A stretch of DNA of 64,000 nt, from the NCBI RefSeq assembly GCF_950295315.1, contig NC_080185.1:41814602-41878601 (forward strand), written 5' to 3'. The position numbers were made by a program, and so were the translations under genes. Below the pieces are notes generated by a model. It was given only the letters and a program-made list of their open reading frames with translations. It was not told where the DNA came from and did not search any database. This DNA comes from Erinaceus europaeus (lineage: Eukaryota > Chordata > Mammalia > Eulipotyphla > Erinaceidae). Below, in pieces: positions 49,776 to 60,602 of the stretch (positions within the stretch are counted from its first letter, which is position 1; the number at the start of each line of letters is the position of its first letter).

Positions 49776-50017
49776 TGCACTGCTCTCCTGCCTCCAGGTC
49801 TTCCCCTCACACATCTGCTTGGTCTCATTCAAAGCAGCTCCCCTTCTGGAAAGTTTGGATGGTGCCAGTCTTGACATTTTGATGTCCTCGGGCTCCTATG
49901 ATCTTAGCTTCCTCCCTCTATCTGTGGACAACTCCTGCCTCCTCTGGGGGCTCAGTCTTCTCTCCTTGATGGTGACATGTGACTGCAGCCTGAGCTGTGG
50001 TCCCCCACATCCTCTCT

Positions 50018-50282
50018 CTTTTTTTTTTAATATTTATTTATTCCCTTTTGTTGCCCTTTGTTTTGTTGTTGTTGTCGTTGTTGGATAGGACAGAGAGAAA
50101 TGGAGAGAGAAGGGGAAGACAGAGAGGGGGAGAGAAAGACAGACACTAGCAGACCTGCTTCACCGCTTGTGAAGCGACTCCCCTGCAAGTGGGGAGCCGG
50201 GGGCTCAAACCGGGATCCTCACGCTGATCCTTCCACTTTGTGCCACATGCGCTTAACCCGCTGCACTACCACCCGACTCCCT
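50018..50282 (-). mobile_element. SINE family A, reverse
   Basis: Complete; flanked by ACATCCTCTCTCTTT-like and TAACCTCTCTTTC. Confidence 0.93.
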
Positions 50283-50360
50283 AACCTCTCTTTCTTCCCT
50301 CTTCCCTCTATTCCCTAAACTGGTCCCACTGGTCCCAGCTCACCTCCTAGCTGTGTCTTT

Positions 50361-50656
50361 TTTTTTAAAAAAAATTATATTTATTTATTTTCCCTTTTGT
50401 TGCCCTTGTTTTTTTTATTGTTGTTGTAGTTATTATTGTCGTTGCTACTGATTTCATAGTTGTTGGATAGGACAGAGAAATGGAGAGAGGAGGGGAAGAC
50501 AGAGAGGGGGAGAGATAGACACCTGTAGATCTGCTTCACTGCTTGTGAAGCGACTCCCCTGCAGGTGGGGAGCCGGGGGCTGGAACCAGGATCTTTAAGC
50601 CGGTGCTTGCACTTTGTGGCACCTGTGCTTAACCCAGTGTGCTACCTCCTGACTAC
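50361..50656 (-). mobile_element. SINE family A, reverse, with target duplication
   Basis: TAGCTGTGTCTTTT on both sides. Confidence 0.95.
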
Positions 50657-50687
50657 CTTAGCTGTGTCTTTTAAGTAATTAATTTAC

Positions 50688-50730
50688 TGAATGAATGAAT
50701 TAATGCATGAATGAATGAATGAATGAATGA
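50688..50730. repeat. (AATG)n microsatellite
   Basis: About 9 units with a TTAATGC interruption. Confidence 0.93.
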
Positions 50731-51151
50731 TATTTCTGGGTGCTTAATGCCTGCACTTCAAATCCACCACTTCCGGCATCCATTTTCCCATTTCTTTTCT
50801 TTTTGATAGAAACAAAAATTGAGTGGTCCGGGAGGTGGCGCAGTGATGAAGCTCTGGACTCTCAAGCTTGAGGTCCTGAGTTCGATCCCTGACAGCACAG
50901 GTGCCAGAGTGATGTCTGGTTCTTTCTCTCTCCTCCTATCTTTCTCATAAATGGATAGAGTCTTAAAAAAAAAAAAAGAAACAGAAATTGAGATGGAAGG
51001 AGAAGAGAGGGGGTAAAAGAGAGAGAGAGAGACCCGCAGCACTGTTTCACCACTCATGAAGCTTTGCCCCTGCAGGTGGAGACCAGGGGCTTGGACCTGG
51101 ACCCTTGCACATGATAACATGAGCTCTATCAAGTGCACCAATGCCCAGTGT
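50731..51151 (-). mobile_element. SINE family B with F module, reverse, split by C
   Basis: F remnant at 50740-50790; B body resumes at 50978 after the C insertion. Confidence 0.82.
50823..50977 (+). mobile_element. SINE family C, nested in B
   Basis: Flanked by GAAACAAAAATTGAG (50808-50822) and GAAACAGAAATTGAG (50978-50992). Confidence 0.95.
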
Positions 51152-51164
51152 GTTATTTATTTAT

Positions 51165-51250
51165 TTTACCAGAGTGCTGGGGATTGAACTTGGGAGCTGA
51201 GAGCCTTGGGCATGAGTGTGTTTGCATAAACATTATGCTGTCTCCCCTGC
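51165..51250 (-). mobile_element. SINE family D, reverse, internally deleted
   Basis: TTTACCAGAGTGCTGGGGAT skips the GCTCAGCTCTGGCTTATGGT segment. Confidence 0.8.
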
Positions 51251-51312
51251 CTTAGACTTACATCTTTGTCTATAAATCAGAAATCAGAGCTGAGTTGTGC
51301 TCTGGCAAACAA

Positions 51313-51640
51313 TCAAGACATAAACCTGTGCAGAAGTGATATTAATGTGCAGATGTGCAGAGACAGCTGATGGGGGCAGACCCATGAAGGCCATGCAGAG
51401 GGGGCCAGGCTCGCGCATGCACCTTCCCCCTCATCCAGCCCCTTCTCTATCCCACCTAGGGAGAGCTTCCTATTGATTTACTGAGGTCACCTGTCTGTCC
51501 ACAGCCTCCAGGGTTAGCTGCCATCCTTCTCCAAACTCCCTTAAACTGGGCAGGGTGCTTTCTAGCTCGGCGTTGGGATGTTTCAGGCCTCCTGTCCTTG
51601 TACAGCCCCTCACAACACTACTCAGGATAATGTTGCAAAT
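51313..51640. other. Unique stretch, about 330 bp
   Basis: No family recognised; a short forward D remnant lies just before it (51285-51312). Confidence 0.45.
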
Positions 51641-51654
51641 TCTTTTTTTTAAAG

Positions 51655-51852
51655 ATTTTTTAAAATTTATTTTTAAAAAAGAGACATTAACAAAACCATA
51701 GGATAAGAGGGGTACAACTCCACACAATTTCCACCACCAGAACTCCGTATCCCATCCCCTCTCCTGATAGCTTTCCTATCCTTTATCCCTCTGGGAGTAT
51801 GGACCCAGGGTCATTGTGGGGTGCAGAAGGTGGAAGGCCATCTGTCCAGGGT
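51655..51852 (-). mobile_element. LINE-1 3' end, short
   Basis: AGGATAAGAGGGGTACAACT, GTGGGGTGCAGAAGGTGGAA; internal deletion before CATCTGTCCAGGG. Confidence 0.75.
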
Positions 51853-52135
51853 TTTTTTTTTAATATTTATTTATTCCCTTTTGTTAACCTTGTTGTTTTA
51901 CTGTTTAGTTATTATTGTTGTTATTAACGTCATTGTTGGATAGTACAGAGAGAAATGGAGAGAGGAGGGGAAGACAGAGAGGGGAGAGAAAGATAGACAC
52001 CTGCAGACCTGATTCACCACCTGTGCAGCGACTCCCCTGCAGGTGGGGAGCCGGGGGCTCGAACTGGGATCCTTACGCAGGTCCTTGCACTTTGCGCCAC
52101 CTGCGCTTAACCTGCTATGCTACTGCCTGACTCCC
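51853..52135 (-). mobile_element. SINE family A, reverse
   Basis: Complete; GCTATGCTACTGCCTGACTC. Confidence 0.95.
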
Positions 52136-52271
52136 AGCAAACTATTTTTTTAACACTCTTCCTCGCCTTTTCTTCTACCCACTCCTTCCCTTCCACTAAC
52201 CTGAGTTCAGCTTTAATTGAATTAATTTATTTTACTTTATTTATTTAATTTATTTAATTTAATTAATTTAT

Positions 52272-52546
52272 TTAACTAGGGTTATTGCTGGGGCTTGGTA
52301 CTGGCACTAGGAACCCATTGCTCCCAGCAGCCATCCTCCCCTCTTTTTTTTTTCTTTTCTCTCTATTTTATTTGATAGGACAGCTAGAACTTGAGAGTGG
52401 AATGAGAGATAGAGAAGGAGAGAGAAAGAGAGACACCTGCATCCCTGCTTCACTGCTCATGAAACTTCCCCACTACAGATGGCGAGCGGGAGCTCAAACC
52501 TGGGTCCTTGTGTGCACTCAAGCAGGCATGCCACTGCCGGGTCTCT
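52272..52546 (-). mobile_element. SINE family B with F module, reverse
   Basis: Preceded by a (TTTAAT)n tract; CTAGGGTTATTGCTGGGGCT. Confidence 0.88.
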
Positions 52547-52653
52547 TCTGAGTTGTGCTGTTAAAAGCCACTGGTTTGTTTTGTCTGTGCATCCATTTGA
52601 GAGTCTTGTAGTGCACATAAGGGTTAAATTATTCATCACATGACTCCCCCCCC

Positions 52654-52938
52654 CACCAGGCTTATTGCCGGGCCTTGGTGCTTGCAGGATTCCACCATTC
52701 CTGGTGGCAGTTTTATTTTTCTTTTGAGAGAGGTTTAGAGACAGAGACAGAGTGGGGGGAGAGAGAGAGAGAGAGGGAGAGGGAGAGGGAGAAGGAGAAG
52801 AGAGGAATCTGCAACCCTGCTCCTGATGCACCACTTGCATAGCTTCTCCCCTGCAGGTGGGGACCAGGGACTTAAACCTGAGTCCTCATACATAATAACA
52901 TATGTGCTCTACTGGGTGCTCCACTGCTTGGCTCCTGC
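52654..52938 (-). mobile_element. SINE family B with F module, reverse, purine tract
   Basis: (GGGAGA)n at about 52770-52800; ACCAGGCTTATTGCCGGGCC. Confidence 0.85.
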
Positions 52939-52973
52939 AAACATTTATCCCCCCCCCGCCCCCGCCCCCGCCG

Positions 52974-53161
52974 CATTGGCTATAGACAGAGAAATTGAGA
53001 TGGAAGACATCAAGAGGGAAAGAGACAGACACCTGCAGCTCTGCTCCACCAGTCATGAAGCTTCTCCCCTGCAGGTGGGGACAGGGGCTCGAACCGGAAT
53101 CTTTGTTCTCCAGCACTGTAATGGGTGCATTCAACCCAGTGTGCCACTACCACCCAGCCCG
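52974..53161 (-). mobile_element. SINE family B, reverse
   Basis: Preceded by a C-rich (CCCCCG)n patch; GTGCCACTACCACCCAGCCC. Confidence 0.87.
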
Positions 53162-54065
53162 TGTAAACAGCCTCTTTTAACTCTCTTATTTGCTTCATTG
53201 GTCCAGCTCCCAGCAATTCTTAGTGGGGAGGGCTATGCTGAGAGAGAAACGATAGTGGCCTATTGACTGAAAGTCAGTCAACAGGTACAATGAAAGGCAA
53301 CTGTTTTCCTAATGGCTCCCTTCTCCATCTCAAGTCCTCTAGACGAGGTGAGGTATTGCACTGCTCTCCATGGACAAAGATGACTTGGTCCTTGACATGA
53401 AGAAAAAAAAAGTGGATGTCAACTGTTGAACATCCACAACTGCCCACTTCATCTCAATGGGTCTTGCCTGGCTGCATTAGCCTTCAAGGACACCGATTTG
53501 TACTAAAGAAAACCAGTGCTATTGAAAGGGTTTCCCTTGGTCATTGTGATTAAGCAGTTCCTGCTAACATTCCCAGCACCAGAATTCAAAGTGAATCACC
53601 TGAAGGGGTTGTTTTTAAAATACAAACTAAAAAAAAATAATAAATGAATAAAATACAAACCAAAGCAGTAAATGCACACAATAACTATATCTTTTGCAGA
53701 ATCATTGTACTATCTCTCCAGCTGTAATACAAATAAATTCCAAGTCTGTCCCCCGCAGGACACCTTCTTCCTGAGCAGGTCGGGTGGTCTTTCTGTCAGT
53801 CACCTTCTGAACTGGTGAGATAACGCACCAGTGACCTGGCAGGCCAAGATAAAGATGGCAGGACTCAAGGACGGGTGTAGGCTGACAAAGGTCAACTGCA
53901 TAATTTAGCCTGGAGTCAGTCTGGTGGAGGCCTCATCTGATGGACTAATAACCCTCCTTAGGGTTTGATGGATTCTGTCAGCTCAACAGAGCTTGAATCA
54001 CCTCATGGAGACCCAGGACTCAGAGGCATATAGAATTCAGAGTTAATGAAGATTTCCTTTTTTAT
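53162..54065. other. Longest unassigned unique stretch, about 900 bp
   Basis: Only a short D-like remnant is seen (about 53680-53722, CAGAATCATTGTACTATCTC). Composition is balanced and no coding signal was found. A candidate conserved non-coding element. Confidence 0.45.
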
Positions 54066-54101
54066 GTTTTACTTTTATTTTAATGAGAGAGAAACAAAGA
54101 G

Positions 54102-54156
<55 letters not shown>

Positions 54157-54288
54157 GTAGGAGATAGATAGATACTAGACCTCTGTTCAGCTCTGGCTTC
54201 TGGTTGTCTTGGGGAATTGAACCTGGGACCTCAGAGCCTCAGGCATGAGAGTTTTTTGCATGGCCATTATTTTGTTCCTCTAGCCCTC
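54066..54288 (-). mobile_element. SINE family D, older reverse copy, with (TAGA)n
   Basis: Body CTGTTCAGCTCTGGCTTCTG follows the tetranucleotide array. Confidence 0.82.
54102..54172. repeat. (TAGA)n microsatellite
   Basis: About 14 units plus a TAGGTAGG interruption. Confidence 0.97.
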
Positions 54289-54311
54289 CTTTGTTTAATA
54301 AATAATTTTCA

Positions 54312-54499
54312 TTTGCACCAAAGTAAAAGACTCTGGGGTGGGTAGGGGGGAAGAATACAGGTCCAAGAAGGATGACAGAGGACCTAGTGGGGGTTATATT
54401 GTTATATGGAAAACTGAGAAATGTTATGCATGTACAAACTATTGTATTTACTGTCAAATGTAAAACATTAATTCCCCAATAAAGAAATTTAAAAAAAAA
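54312..54499 (+). mobile_element. LINE-1 3' end
   Basis: GCACCAAAGTAAAAGACTCT to TTCCCCAATAAAGAAATTTA; 5' truncated. Confidence 0.78.
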
Positions 54500-54620
54500 C
54501 AGTGAATTAGTGCTGCAGGTCTCCCTTCTCTCTCTTTCCCTCTCTCTCTCTCTCTCTCTCCCTCTCCTGCCTCCTCCTCTCCTTCTTTACCTCACACCTT
54601 CTATCAAAAGAGAAAGAAAA
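54500..54620 (+). mobile_element. SINE family B, 3' half
   Basis: AGTGCTGCAGGTCTCCCTTC and (TC)n; split from its head by the L1 3' end insertion or truncated. Confidence 0.72.
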
Positions 54621-54623
54621 GGG

Positions 54624-54910
54624 GCTGAGAGTTGGGTGGTAGCGCAGTGGGTTAAGTGCACATGGTGCGAAGCACAAGGACCGGCATAAGGACCTTGGTT
54701 CAAGCCCCCGGCTCCCCACCTGCAGGGGAGTCACTTCACAGGTGGTGAAGCAGGTCTGCGGGTGTCTATCTTTCTCTCCCCCTCTCTGCCTTCCCCTCCT
54801 CTCTCCATTTCTCTCTGTCCTATCCAACAACGACGACATCAATAACAACAACAAAGGCAACAAAAGGGAATACATAAATAAATAAATAAATATTTTTTTA
54901 AAAAAAGAAA
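54624..54910 (+). mobile_element. SINE family A
   Basis: GTTGGGTGGTAGCGCAGTGG head; complete. Confidence 0.95.
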
Positions 54911-54921
54911 AATAAAAGGAG

Positions 54922-55105
54922 CAACTGGAAACATGGCTCAACTGGCTGGTAGAAAGTCACATGCCTGAGGTTCCTGGTTCAGTCCCCAGCACTGCATGTA
55001 CCAGTGTGTGCTCTGGCTTCTTTCCTTCTCTCCTCCCCCACCTCTCTTTCTCTCTCACATGAGACTCTTTCTCATATGTAATCAATACAATTAATCTTTC
55101 TCTCT
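54922..55105 (+). mobile_element. SINE family G
   Basis: ATGGCTCAACTGGCTGGTAG, CTGGTTCAGTCCCCAGCACT; the clearest G copy in the window. Confidence 0.72.
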
Positions 55106-55179
55106 TTTTAAGGATGGGAAATAAACACAGGCAGTAGAGCAGTGTGATAACCCTGGTGGCAAAAAAAAAAAAAAGTGTG

Positions 55180-55790
55180 TGCGTGTGTAGGAAAATTGTA
55201 GAGCAATCTGTCCCTCAAATGAATAAAACCAGCACATGATGGATCAGATATGACATTACAAAAAATACTCTGGGAAGTGAGCACTTTCCCAGGCCCAAAG
55301 AAGAAGCAGCAAGGCACTGACTGTACGTAACCGGACAGAGAGCTCTAAGTTAAAGACAGGAGGAAAGCCACCAACACGAGATTAAGAAAAGGAAGGGTCC
55401 CAAGAGAGAATCCAGGGCCCGTCTACTATAATGGAGCCTGGGGTCCTCTGGGTCGGGCGTGCGTGGAAACCCCTATGCCCGCCTTGCTGGGCTTCTGCAG
55501 GTCACTGAGTAGAACAGGGTGAGTGGAAGAACCCAAGCAGGCTGAGGTCCGCTAGGGAGAAGCCATAAAGTGAGCCATCAGGCGATGAAGGGCGAAACAG
55601 AGGAGCCAGACCCAGAAGTGCAGGTGCAAAGCTGAGTCGGGGAGGCTCTGCTGTAAACTTGACCTGGGTTCTTGGGACAGGAGGTAGGGGCAGGCTGCTG
55701 CCTGATGTCTGCCCACCTTACAGCCACCCCTGGGTGCTGTGCTCACTAAGCAACCTCCTGATTAAAAGGTGCCCCTGCCCCCACCCCTTC
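55180..55790. other. Unique island, about 610 bp
   Basis: Moderately GC-rich with a few CpGs (GGGTCGGGCGTGCGTGG near 55450). No coding signal recognised. Confidence 0.45.
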
Positions 55791-55791
55791 C

Positions 55792-55822
<31 letters not shown>
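55792..55822. repeat. (AC)n microsatellite
   Basis: About 15 AC units. Confidence 0.97.
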
Positions 55823-55823
<1 letters not shown>

Positions 55824-56080
55824 ATTTGTTTGCCTGCGGGGAGATAATGAGCATATGAGCCAACATAAATATAGCCCTTCGCTCTGGGCCTCTGCTCTTT
55901 GGTCTCATCTGTTTTTGTTTTTGTTTTTTTTCCACAGTGAACTGCTCTTTATGATACTCTCCTCTTACAGAGGCAACACATACCAGCCATAGGAAATATG
56001 GACAAATGAAAAGGGCACCCCTCACCCTACACCTGACTTTCTTGATAGTTTGTTTGGGCCCCATTCATGGTCAATGTTGA

Positions 56081-56119
<39 letters not shown>
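56081..56119. repeat. (CA)n microsatellite
   Basis: About 19 CA units. The stretch between this and 55822 is unique. Confidence 0.97.
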
Positions 56120-56121
<2 letters not shown>

Positions 56122-56153
56122 CCTTTGAAATTCACTCTGCATCTCTCTCTCTC

Positions 56154-56481
56154 TTTTTTTCCTCTAGGGTTATTGCTGGGCTCGGTGCCTGCACCATGAA
56201 TTCACTGCTCCTGGAGGCCATTTTTTCCCATTTTGTTGCCCTTGTTGTAGTTGTTATTGTTGTCATAGCTGTCGTTGTTGGTGGATAAGACAGAGAGAAA
56301 TGGAGAGAGGAGGGGAAGACAGAGAGGAGGAGAGAAAGATAGACACCTGCAGACCTGCTTCACCGCTTGTGAAGAGACTCCCTTGAATGTGGGAAGCTGG
56401 GGGCTCGAACTGGGATCCTAATGCCGGTCCTTGTGCTTTGCGCCACCTGCGCTTAACCCACTGCACTACCGCCAACTCCCC
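56154..56481 (-). mobile_element. SINE family A with F module, reverse
   Basis: CTAGGGTTATTGCTGGGCTC to GCACTACCGCCAACTCCCC. Confidence 0.93.
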
Positions 56482-56639
56482 ACTCTCTCTCTTTTTTAAA
56501 TCTAGAACTTCTCCAGTTGTTTATGTAACTGAATGATGCATGAGTACATTTTCATGAAAGATTTTTAACAGTTTAGAACTGTATGAGAGGTTAGGGAGAG
56601 AGCACAGTGGTTCTGCAATTCTTTTCTTTTTAAAACTTT

Positions 56640-56745
56640 TATGATTTGTTTATTTATACTTGCCACCAGGGTTATCACTGGGGTTTGATGCCTGCACTAT
56701 GAACCAATCCACTGCTCCACCCACTGACCCATCTCCCCGGGCAGC
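56640..56745 (-). mobile_element. F module with short body remnant, reverse
   Basis: TTGCCACCAGGGTTATCACT to CAATCCACTGCTCC. Confidence 0.7.
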
Positions 56746-56749
56746 TCCA

Positions 56750-57130
56750 CAAGATCATTGTTAATGACTGTACCGTATTCCATTGTGTGAATGCACCTCA
56801 GTTTATTTAGCTAATATCCCACTGTTGAACGCATAAGTTGCTTCCCAGCTTCTTCGTATGTAAATACGATGCTTACCATTATGCTTGAGTGATTGTTTCC
56901 TCAGATTACACTTCCATGGGGAGAATTCTGGGATCCCACAGTGTGAAGATTTGAGGGTCCAGTTGCCTTTCACAAAGGACACAGCAGCCCACACTCCCAG
57001 CACCGGGGTTGTAAGTGTTCATTTTGCTCAAGCCATGCCAACACTGGGTATTTTCAACCTTCATAATAGCTGCCAACCGAAGAATTCAATGAGGGTAGAT
57101 TATTATTGTTTTCATTAGCATTTCAAATGG
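56750..57130 (-). mobile_element. Ancient LINE-1 (L1M type) 3' region
   Basis: GTATTCCATTGTGTGAATGC, CTCAGTTTATTTAGCTAATA, CACACTCCCAGCACCGGGGT, CCAACACTGGGTATTTTCAA and CATTAGCATTTC follow the order of the antisense L1M consensus. The element therefore lies on the minus strand. Confidence 0.78.
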
Positions 57131-57236
57131 GCCCTGAGGCTTGCTCATTTAGTTCACAAATGATTCAGGATGGTCTATGTGCCAAATACTGTATTGGGCA
57201 CTAGAGATTTGACGCTGAATATAAAATGGTCATAGG

Positions 57237-57505
57237 ATGGCCGAGTGGTGGTGTACCTGGTTGAGCACACATGTTGCCATGTGAAAGTACCCCAGTTCAA
57301 GACCCAGGCCTCCACCTGCGGGGGGGGGGGGGCTTAACAAGTGATGGAGCAGTGAGTGCCACAGGTGTCTCTCTCCTCTCTCTCCCTCTCTGTCTCTATC
57401 GGAAAAGAAAGACAAAGGGAAAAAGAAAGGCTGCCAGGAACAGTAGAGTCCTCATGCAGGCACTGAGCCCCAATGATAACTCTGGTGGCCAAAAAGTAAG
57501 CAAAG
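57237..57505 (+). mobile_element. SINE family B with F module, nested in L2
   Basis: GAGTGGTGGTGTACCTGGTT head; G13 run at about 57319. Confidence 0.88.
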
Positions 57506-57641
57506 CAAAACAAAAATATGTTTATATATAGATATCTCCACAGATGCCGATCTTCTGATGTTTACAGTGTAACGAAAGAGACAGACGTTAACTGAATGAT
57601 ACCATGAAGATAAAACTGCAGCTGTGTGGGGGTGAGGTGGG

Positions 57642-58208
57642 GAGGCTGGGTGGTGGGGCACTCAGTTGAGCACACACATTATCATATGAAGGTACCGGGT
57701 TCTGGAGCCTGGTAGTGGCACAATGGGTTAAGCGAAGCGCAAGGACCGGCGTAAGGATCCCAATTCAAGCCCCCCAGCTCTCCACCTGCAGGAGGTTTGC
57801 TTCACAGACAGTGAAGCAGGTCTGTGTCTATCTTTCTCTCCCCCTCTCTGTCTTCCCCTTCTCTCCCCATTTCTCTCTGTCCTATCCAACAACAACAGCA
57901 ATAACAACAACAACAATAATAACAATAACAACAAGGACGATAAACAACAAGGGCAACAAAGGGAAAAAAAGAAAGCACCAGGTTCAAACCCCCCACTCCC
58001 CACCTGTAGGGGGAGGGAAGCTTTGTGAGTGGTGAAGCAGGGCTGCAGGTGTCTGTATACTTCTATCTGTCTCTGTTCCTGCCTCCCCTCTTAATTTCTC
58101 TATGTCCTATCAAATTAAAAAAAAAAAAGAAAGGAAAAACTGTCTTGCCAGGCGCAGTGGATTCATTTTGCAGGCACCGAATCTCAGCAATGACCCTGGT
58201 GGCAAACA
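57642..58208 (+). mobile_element. SINE family B with F module, split by A
   Basis: Head at 57642-57703; ACCAGGTTCAAACCCCCCAC resumes at about 57977; F module GCGCAGTGGATTCATTTTGC. Confidence 0.87.
57704..57970 (+). mobile_element. SINE family A, nested in B
   Basis: AGCCTGGTAGTGGCACAATG head with a short deletion; GAARGYACCRGGTTC flanks both sides. Confidence 0.9.
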
Positions 58209-58425
58209 AACAACTGTAATTGTGATCAAGGCTGGGAGGAAGTCACAAAGAGCTCTGAGAGCACAAAAAAGGACCTAGCCTGAGGAAGTGATCATCAAAC
58301 TATTAAGTGAAGGGAGAGCAGGACTGACGAGGTGAAGCAGGGAAGGCAGCAACCCTCCGAGATGACTGGAACTGGATGCTGAGTCTGAGCTTCTGGCTAC
58401 TTGCTAGAGGAAATAATGGGACCCA

Positions 58426-58545
58426 GGTGGGGAGAGATAACCCTGTGGTTCTGCAGAAGACTTTCATGCTTGATGCTTTGAGGCCCCAGGTTCTATTCCC
58501 GGCATCACCACAAACCAGAGCTGAACAGTACCCTGGTAAGAAAGA
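58426..58545 (+). mobile_element. SINE family D
   Basis: TGGGGAGAGATAACCCTGTG to CAGAGCTGAACAGTACCCTG. Confidence 0.85.
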
Positions 58546-58549
58546 CAGA

Positions 58550-58810
58550 CAGGGAGTCGGGCGGTAGCGCAGCAGGTTAAGTGCACATGGCACAAAGCGC
58601 AAGGACAGTGTAAGGATCCCAGTTCAAGCCCCAGGATCCCCACCCTCAGGGGAGTCTCTTAACAAGTGGTGAAGCAGGTCTGCAGGTGTCTGTTTTTCTC
58701 TCCCCATCTCTGTCTTCCCCTCCTCCATTTCTCTCTGTCCTGTCCAACAACAACAACTACAACAATAAAACAACAAGGGAAACAAAAGGGAATAAATATA
58801 TTTTAAAAAG
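58550..58810 (+). mobile_element. SINE family A
   Basis: GGGAGTCGGGCGGTAGCGCA head; shortened (CAA) tail. Confidence 0.95.
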
Positions 58811-58828
58811 ATAAAAAAGAAAGACAAA

Positions 58829-59040
58829 GGGGCCAGGTGGTGGTTCACCTGGTTGAGCATATGTGTTACAATGTGCAAGGACCTAGGTTTCAGCCCCTGG
58901 TCCACAATTACAGGGGGAGAGCTTTGTGAGTGGTGGAGCAGTGTTGCAGGTGTCTCTCTGTCTCTCTCCCTATCACCCCCCTCCCTCTCACTTTCTGGCT
59001 GTCTCTATACAATAAATAAATAAAGATAATTTAAAAAAGA
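58829..59040 (+). mobile_element. SINE family B
   Basis: GGGGCCAGGTGGTGGTTCAC to CAATAAATAAATAAAGATAA; complete. Confidence 0.95.
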
Positions 59041-59112
59041 AAGAAAGAAAGATAGGAAGGGAGGGGAGAAAGACTCAAAATCTCAGGCTCAGGGAATCAA
59101 GAGAAAGTTTAT

Positions 59113-59232
59113 GAGAGGCAGGGGAGACAGTATAAGGGTTCTGCAAAAGATTTCCATGCCTGAAGCTCTGAGGTCCCAGGTTCAATCCCAGCACCACCAT
59201 GAGCCAGAGCTGAGCAGTGATCTGGTAAGAAA
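59113..59232 (+). mobile_element. SINE family D, duplication unit 1
   Basis: GGCAGGGGAGACAGTATAAG head, complete. Confidence 0.9.
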
Positions 59233-59357
59233 GAGAGAGAAAGAAATAGAGGAAGACAAAAAGAGAGAAAGATGGAAAGGAGAGAGAGAGAGAGAAAGAG
59301 AGAGGAAAAAGGGACCTGAAATTTTAGGCTCAGGGAAGCAAGAGAAGGTTTAAGAGG

Positions 59358-59475
59358 AGCTGGGGAGATAGCATAATGGTTCTGCAAGAGACTTTCATGC
59401 TTGAGGCTCCAAAGTCCCAGGTTTAATCCCTAGCACCACCAGATGCCATAACTGAGCAGTGCTCCAGTTAATGAG
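59358..59475 (+). mobile_element. SINE family D, duplication unit 2
   Basis: GCTGGGGAGATAGCATAATG head, closer to consensus than unit 1. Confidence 0.9.
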
Positions 59476-59479
59476 AGAG

Positions 59480-59524
59480 AGGGGAGAGGAGAGGAGAGGA
59501 GAGGAGAGGAGAGGAGAGGAGAAG
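59480..59524. repeat. (GGAGA)n microsatellite
   Basis: About 8 pentamers. Confidence 0.96.
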
Positions 59525-59576
59525 AGAGGGGGGTGGGGCAAGAGAGAGAAAAGAAGAGAGAGAGAGAATTGATGAA

Positions 59577-59930
59577 GGAAAGATACAGAGGCACAGACAC
59601 ATGTGGGCCCAGTGAAAGGCAGAAAGGCAGAAATGGCCCTGGTATCTTTTTATACTCTTCTGAGGCTGTAGGGCAGGCATGCAGTGATCAGTCATTATTG
59701 CATAGAGCTTGTGGTCTTCCACTGTTTATCTATTGTCCTGCAGGGTGTGGGGTGGGATGGAGGGGGCCACGGTACCCAAAGAATATGCCCACAATGAGCT
59801 CTTTTATCTGGGAGAAGATTCACAGCCTGCCTGCAGCTGGCATGCTTGCCCTTGGGCTTCCCTGCCTCCACACTCCACCTTCCAGCCCCACTCACAGATA
59901 TGTCTGCAAGGTCAGCCTCAGGGAAAGAAA
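59577..59930. other. Unique stretch, about 350 bp
   Basis: No family recognised; possibly non-alignable L2 interior, since L2 flanks it on both sides. Confidence 0.4.
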
Positions 59931-60242
59931 AGGCATCCTTCCATTGTTTCCTGAATCTATCCCTTTAAATCTGTCCTTTCCAGGACAGCATGTGTGTGCA
60001 AAGGCCCTGTGGCAGTGGTGGTGGGGGGAGGGTTTGTCATAGAGAGGCACTGGAGATGAGCTGAAGGATCTTGGAGCACAAAGAGTGACAAGTAGACCAG
60101 ATAGGTAAGCAGAGGACAAGACATGCGGGCTGATCACATAGGTTCAGGATTGTGGCCTTTATCTTAAAAGTAGAAGAGACACAATCAGGAGCAAGGAGAG
60201 TGACACCATCAGATTTGCAGCATGGGAGGATCACTGTCAGGG

Positions 60243-60408
60243 GCAGGGCTCACCGGATACAGTGCACATGTTACCATGTGAGAGGACCTGGGTTCAAGCC
60301 CCCCGCGCACACCTGTGTTTGTATGTGTGTGGGGAAGCTTCATGAACAATAGAGCAGGGCTGCAGGGGTCTCTCATTCTGTCTCTGTCTCCCTCCATTTC
60401 TCTCTGTA
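60243..60408 (+). mobile_element. SINE family B
   Basis: GGGCTCACCGGATACAGTGC head; TGTTTGTATGTGTGTG insertion in the core. Confidence 0.82.
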
Positions 60409-60602
60409 TGGCTTATGTGCAGTAGGAGAACCTTAGCCAGAAGCCACGGTCCTTAGGTCCAAAGAATCTCAGAGTTGAGAGACTTCAGTCACCTCATAGT
60501 TTATCTGGAGGGGTAGCCCCTAGATGGGAGAATGCCAGGGGTGCCAGTTATCAGAATTCTTAACATAATACTTACCTATTTATTTTTAATTAAAAAATCC
60601 TT

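Larger units (their letters stand above)
59072..59530. repeat. Tandem duplication of about 240 bp containing a D SINE
   Basis: The lead-in CTCAGGCTCAGGGAATCAAG at about 59080 recurs as TTAGGCTCAGGGAAGCAAG at about 59322; each is followed by a D SINE and a purine tract. Confidence 0.75.
57140..60242 (-). mobile_element. Ancient LINE-2, split by younger SINEs
   Basis: Four collinear pieces match antisense L2 as I remember it: 57150-57236 (CTATGTGCCAAATACTGTAT), 57550-57625 (AAAGAGACAGACGTTAACTG), 58230-58330 (CCTGAGGAAGTGATCA) and 59980-60240 (GTGCAAAGGCCCTGTGGC; GTGACACCATCAGATTTGCA). No coding capacity. Confidence 0.68.
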
